Source: JBKPNX01 sp046732855
GTDB lineage: Bacteria; Pseudomonadota; Alphaproteobacteria; Geminicoccales; Geminicoccaceae
Reading direction: 5' to 3'
DNA length: 14,411 nt
Assembly (NCBI GenBank): GCA_046732855.1
Contig: JBKPNX010000170.1
Span: 1-14,411 of the forward strand
A program made the translations under genes and the position numbers. A model generated the notes under the pieces. It worked only from the letters and a program-made list of their open reading frames with translations, did not search any database and was not told where the DNA came from. This document shows positions 13,861 through 14,411 of this stretch, one piece after another. Position 1 is the first letter of the stretch. Each line of letters starts with the position of its first letter.

Positions 13861-14145
13861 TTAGGCCGGCCGTCCTGAATTGATGCGCATATGCGGTGTG
13901 GCGACGGTCAAGGTAAAAGGAAGGGCCAAGCCTCCGTGGCCCGGCCCTCGCGCCGGATTTACTCCCCGACGTGCGCGGGGCAGAACCACTGCTTCGGGCG
14001 CGTGCTCTACCACCCGATCGGCGAGCATCTGGCGCGCATCGTCCGGCGCGTGTTCCTTCAAGAGCCGGCGCAGGAGATCACGCCTGCGGGTGACCGCAAA
14101 GCCGATCGTGAAGGTGAGCTGATCGCGAAACGAGCGGTGATCCAC
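13861..14145 (-). CDS. Possible small protein upstream of the stator-like operon, unrecognised
   Basis: I cannot place this 94-residue ORF, which begins with GTG at 14145 and ends 32 bases before the channel-protein start. Its first 50 residues look protein-like: DQLTFTIGFAVTRRRDLLRR (9-28) is followed by LLKEHAPDDARQMLADRVVE, a basic then amphipathic helix, and roughly four fifths of these codons end in G or C. After about residue 55 (PRARRGVNPARGPGHGG) both the codon bias and the protein character fade, so it may be a truncated or frameshifted gene. No ribosome-binding site precedes the GTG. An ATG at 14164 in another frame opens MEQTRGRGS, which could be the original start if one base has been lost or gained. 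The overlapping plus-strand frame 13891-14232 is about as open, so the call is uncertain. Confidence 0.35.
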   Translation of the reverse strand: MDHRSFRDQLTFTIGFAVTRRRDLLRRLLKEHAPDDARQMLADRVVEHAPEAVVLPRARRGVNPARGPGHGGLALPFTLTVATPHMRINSGRPA

Positions 14146-14169
14146 GGCCGCGGGTTTGTTCCATACCGT

Positions 14170-14198
14170 CTAATCGCCGGAGCAATTAGGGCTGTCAA
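14170..14198 (-). promoter_or_regulatory. Possible promoter for the leftward small gene and stator-like operon
   Basis: On the minus strand a perfect TTGACA (14198-14193) is followed after 17 bases by GATTAG (14175-14170), a weak -10 box. Transcription would start near 14163 and run left into the small ORF and the three-gene operon. It lies back to back with the start of the nuclease gene at 14229. Confidence 0.45.
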
Positions 14199-14228
14199 GG
14201 CGCTCGCGATCCGAATAGCACTTGCGAG

Positions 14229-14411
14229 ATGATCTTTCGGCTCGCGACGCCAATAGCCGCCGTCGCCACCCTTACAACGTGGTCAGCACTGGCGGGGACG
14301 ATCACCGGCCCGGTACGACCGGTGGACGGTGACACATTCGAGATGGCCGGCGTCGGCGTGATCCGGCTCGCCGACATAGACGCGCCGGAGATGGCTCAGA
14401 AATGCGAAGGT
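14229..14411 (+). CDS. Secreted staphylococcal-nuclease-like protein (partial)
   Basis: Only the first 61 codons are in the window, open to the right edge. The start MIFRLATPIAAVATLTTWSA followed by LAG is a signal peptide, so the product should act outside the cytoplasm. The following GPVRPVDGDTFEMAG and GVIRLADIDAPE are the opening strands of the SNase/thermonuclease fold. Asp 33 and Asp 35, Arg 46, Asp 51 and Glu 54 correspond to the calcium-binding and catalytic Asp, Arg, Asp and Glu of staphylococcal nuclease. All key residues in the visible part are therefore present. The ATG at 14229 has only GCGAG immediately before it, a poor ribosome-binding site; the signal peptide makes this start likely all the same. 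Many alphaproteobacterial homologues of this kind are of unknown role. Confidence 0.85.
   Translation, partial: MIFRLATPIAAVATLTTWSALAGTITGPVRPVDGDTFEMAGVGVIRLADIDAPEMAQKCEG

Noticed and set aside
13957..14040. tRNA-like text on the minus strand (GGTGGTAGAGC and later GGGGAGTAAATCC)
   Set aside because: The D-arm-like and T-arm-like pieces are there, but the acceptor arms do not pair over seven bases at the right distance and no proper anticodon stem-loop can be drawn.
13891..14232. Plus-strand ORF of 113 codons whose stop overlaps the nuclease start as ATGA
   Set aside because: A central stretch has high third-position GC and the overlap is suggestive, but the start region is low-complexity Arg/Gly/Lys/Gln, no family resemblance is seen, and the opposite strand is equally open with a better promoter. 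Kept only as an alternative.

Overview
The window is GC-rich, and third codon positions are mostly G or C. Gene content fits a free-living alphaproteobacterium, perhaps Rhodospirillales- or Rhizobiales-like. This assignment is an inference from family resemblance and codon bias; no rRNA or other marker is present to test it.

Layout from left to right. (1) 1-1984, plus strand: the end of a surface-polysaccharide operon, with the 3' end of GDP-mannose 4,6-dehydratase (gmd), GDP-L-fucose synthase (fcl) and a WecG/TagA/CpsF-type glycosyltransferase. All three overlap by a few bases. (2) 2121-6551, minus strand: a polar amino-acid ABC transporter (binding protein, ATPase, two permeases) followed by a DadA-type D-amino-acid dehydrogenase, probably one transcript from a good sigma70-like promoter at 6588-6616. 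Together they would import an amino acid (or N-substituted amino acid) and oxidise it. (3) 6776-7597, plus strand, divergent: a hydroxypyruvate/2-oxo-tetronate isomerase. (4) 7773-9245, plus: guaB (IMP dehydrogenase) with its own promoter and a strong hairpin after the stop. (5) 9246-9970: no intact gene, but a frameshifted C-terminal relic of an Nramp-type metal transporter and a cluster of short repeats. (6) 9971-11122, minus: an AI-2E/PerM family membrane protein. (7) 11123-11790: poorly coding, with one possible 67-residue ORF and a compound hairpin. (8) 11791-11994, minus: a stand-alone tatA. (9) 12242-13828, minus: a tightly overlapping three-gene operon. It encodes a very short MotA/ExbB-like channel protein, an ExbD-like protein whose single membrane helix carries the key Asp but whose outer part is a different beta-rich domain, and a two-helix membrane protein of unknown family. 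A possible small gene (13861-14145) and a promoter with a perfect TTGACA lie just upstream. (10) 14229 to the end, plus: the start of a secreted staphylococcal-nuclease-like protein.

The most unusual item is the three-gene stator-like operon at 12242-13828. Both halves of an ion-driven energy-transducing complex seem present with their key residues, but the large cytoplasmic domain and the usual peptidoglycan- or TonB-linking domain are missing. The Nramp relic and the structured non-coding stretches on either side of the AI-2E gene are secondary points of interest.
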